Source: Cellulophaga sp. 20_2_10 | GTDB taxonomy: Bacteria > Bacteroidota > Bacteroidia > Flavobacteriales > Flavobacteriaceae | Reading direction: 5' to 3' | DNA: 64,000 nt | Assembly (NCBI RefSeq): GCF_023476645.1 | Contig: NZ_JAMCOJ010000003.1 | Span: 124,001 to 188,000, forward strand | Shown here: positions 63,281 through 64,000 of the stretch, one piece after another | Numbering within the stretch: the stretch's first letter is position 1 | Layout of the letters: each line of letters begins with the position of its first letter | The notes under the pieces: generated by a model | Told to the model about the DNA's origin: nothing | The model's input: the letters and a program-made list of their open reading frames with translations, nothing else | Database searches by the model: none | Made by a program: the position numbers and the translations under genes

Positions 63281-64000
63281 ATGTACAGAAGTCATAATTG
63301 TGGAGAATTAAATGCAGGCCATATTAACAAAGAGGTTACTCTTTCTGGTTGGGTGCAAAAATCAAGAGATAAGGGGTTTATTGTTTGGGTAGATATACGT
63401 GATAGATACGGAATTACTCAGTTGGTTTTTGATGAGGAACGTACAAGCAAAGAAATGTTAGAACGCGCTCAGAAATTAGGACGCGAATTTGTAATACAAG
63501 TTAAAGGTAAGGTAATTGAAAGGGCTTCTAAAAACCCTAATATGCCAACCGGCGAAATAGAGATTTTAGTTTCTGAGTTAACTATATTGAACAAGGCTTT
63601 AGTGCCACCATTTACTATTGAAGATGAAACTGACGGTGGTGAAGATGTACGTATGAAATATCGTTACTTAGATATTCGTAGAAATCCAGTTAAAAACAAT
63701 CTTATTTTTAGAAGTAAGGTTTCTATGGAGGTTCGTAATTTTTTATCAGGTAACGGATTTATAGAAGTTGAAACTCCTTATTTAATAAAGTCTACTCCAG
63801 AAGGAGCAAGAGATTTTGTTGTGCCTAGTCGCATGAACGGGGGGCAGTTTTATGCGTTGCCACAATCTCCACAAACTTTTAAGCAATTGCTTATGGTTGG
63901 TGGTATGGATAAATATTTTCAAATTGTAAAATGTTTTAGAGATGAAGATTTGCGCGCAGATCGTCAGCCAGAGTTTACGCAGATAGATTGTGAAATGGCT
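63281..64000 (+). CDS. aspS: Aspartyl-tRNA synthetase, N-terminal part (3' end outside window)
   Basis: The frame is open from ATG 63281 to the window end, 240 residues. An N-terminal OB-fold anticodon-binding domain ([31 protein letters not shown]) is followed by class II catalytic motifs: [18 protein letters not shown] and [18 protein letters not shown]. Bacterial-type AspRS has about 580 residues, so about 60% is missing. It charges tRNA-Asp. Confidence 0.97.
   Translation, partial: MYRSHNCGELNAGHINKEVTLSGWVQKSRDKGFIVWVDIRDRYGITQLVFDEERTSKEMLERAQKLGREFVIQVKGKVIERASKNPNMPTGEIEILVSELTILNKALVPPFTIEDETDGGEDVRMKYRYLDIRRNPVKNNLIFRSKVSMEVRNFLSGNGFIEVETPYLIKSTPEGARDFVVPSRMNGGQFYALPQSPQTFKQLLMVGGMDKYFQIVKCFRDEDLRADRQPEFTQIDCEMA

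Overview
The window is a low-GC, gene-dense chromosomal segment from a member of the Bacteroidota, most likely a Flavobacteriaceae species with a plant- or algal-polysaccharide lifestyle. Evidence: SusC/SusD-type transporters, many short lipoprotein signal peptides, promoters with a TAnnTTTG -7 box, weak or absent Shine-Dalgarno sequences, and HAE1-type efflux, Kdo transferase and FeoAB genes of the Bacteroidota type. No IS element, integrase, rRNA operon or CRISPR array was seen.

Region 1 (1-20530) is a xylan utilisation locus. It opens inside a SusD gene whose SusC partner lies upstream of the window. Then come a lipoprotein with two tandem CBM4/9-like modules, a GH10 xylanase lipoprotein, a second GH10, a Gfo/Idh/MocA oxidoreductase and a GH43 lipoprotein. 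A second block (7324-13843) encodes exported proteins of less obvious role: a GH26-like hydrolase, a DUF1579-like/xylose-isomerase-like fusion, a ThuA-like protein, an alkaline phosphatase with an altered active-site motif, a small exported protein and a GATase1-like protein. A decaying stretch follows (13844-16901): a ThuA gene relic, a DUF5916 outer-membrane gene broken by an exact 14-bp tandem duplication and two in-frame TAG codons, and a 564-bp non-coding gap. The locus closes with a third GH10, a GPH-family symporter and a cytoplasmic GH43, which together form an import and intracellular hydrolysis unit.

Region 2 (20762-36401) holds an AlkB-like dioxygenase, an RND efflux operon (exported small protein, adaptor, pump, outer-membrane factor), and a membrane protein resembling abortive-infection proteins that lies between two identical 39-bp terminators. 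Kdo transferase, a DegT-type aminotransferase, galE, a HAMP sensor kinase, a crotonase and a lipoprotein follow.

Region 3 (36405-47489) is the most unusual part. It has a large phosphoesterase/outer-membrane-barrel fusion, an HD-PycTM protein (Pycsar-effector-like membrane domain fused to an HD phosphohydrolase), a GAF protein, a metallophosphoesterase, a coiled-coil lipoprotein, and a probable restriction-modification pair (C5 methyltransferase with an N-terminal helix-turn-helix plus a candidate PD-(D/E)XK nuclease).

Region 4 (47491-64000) has feoAB, an SCO1-like protein, rseP, tRNA-Asn, a small membrane protein, and a TetR-controlled phosphodiesterase-SusC-SusD operon with a visible operator. 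It ends with two small genes, a stand-alone TonB-dependent receptor carrying an EF-hand-like loop, and the start of aspS, which runs off the window.
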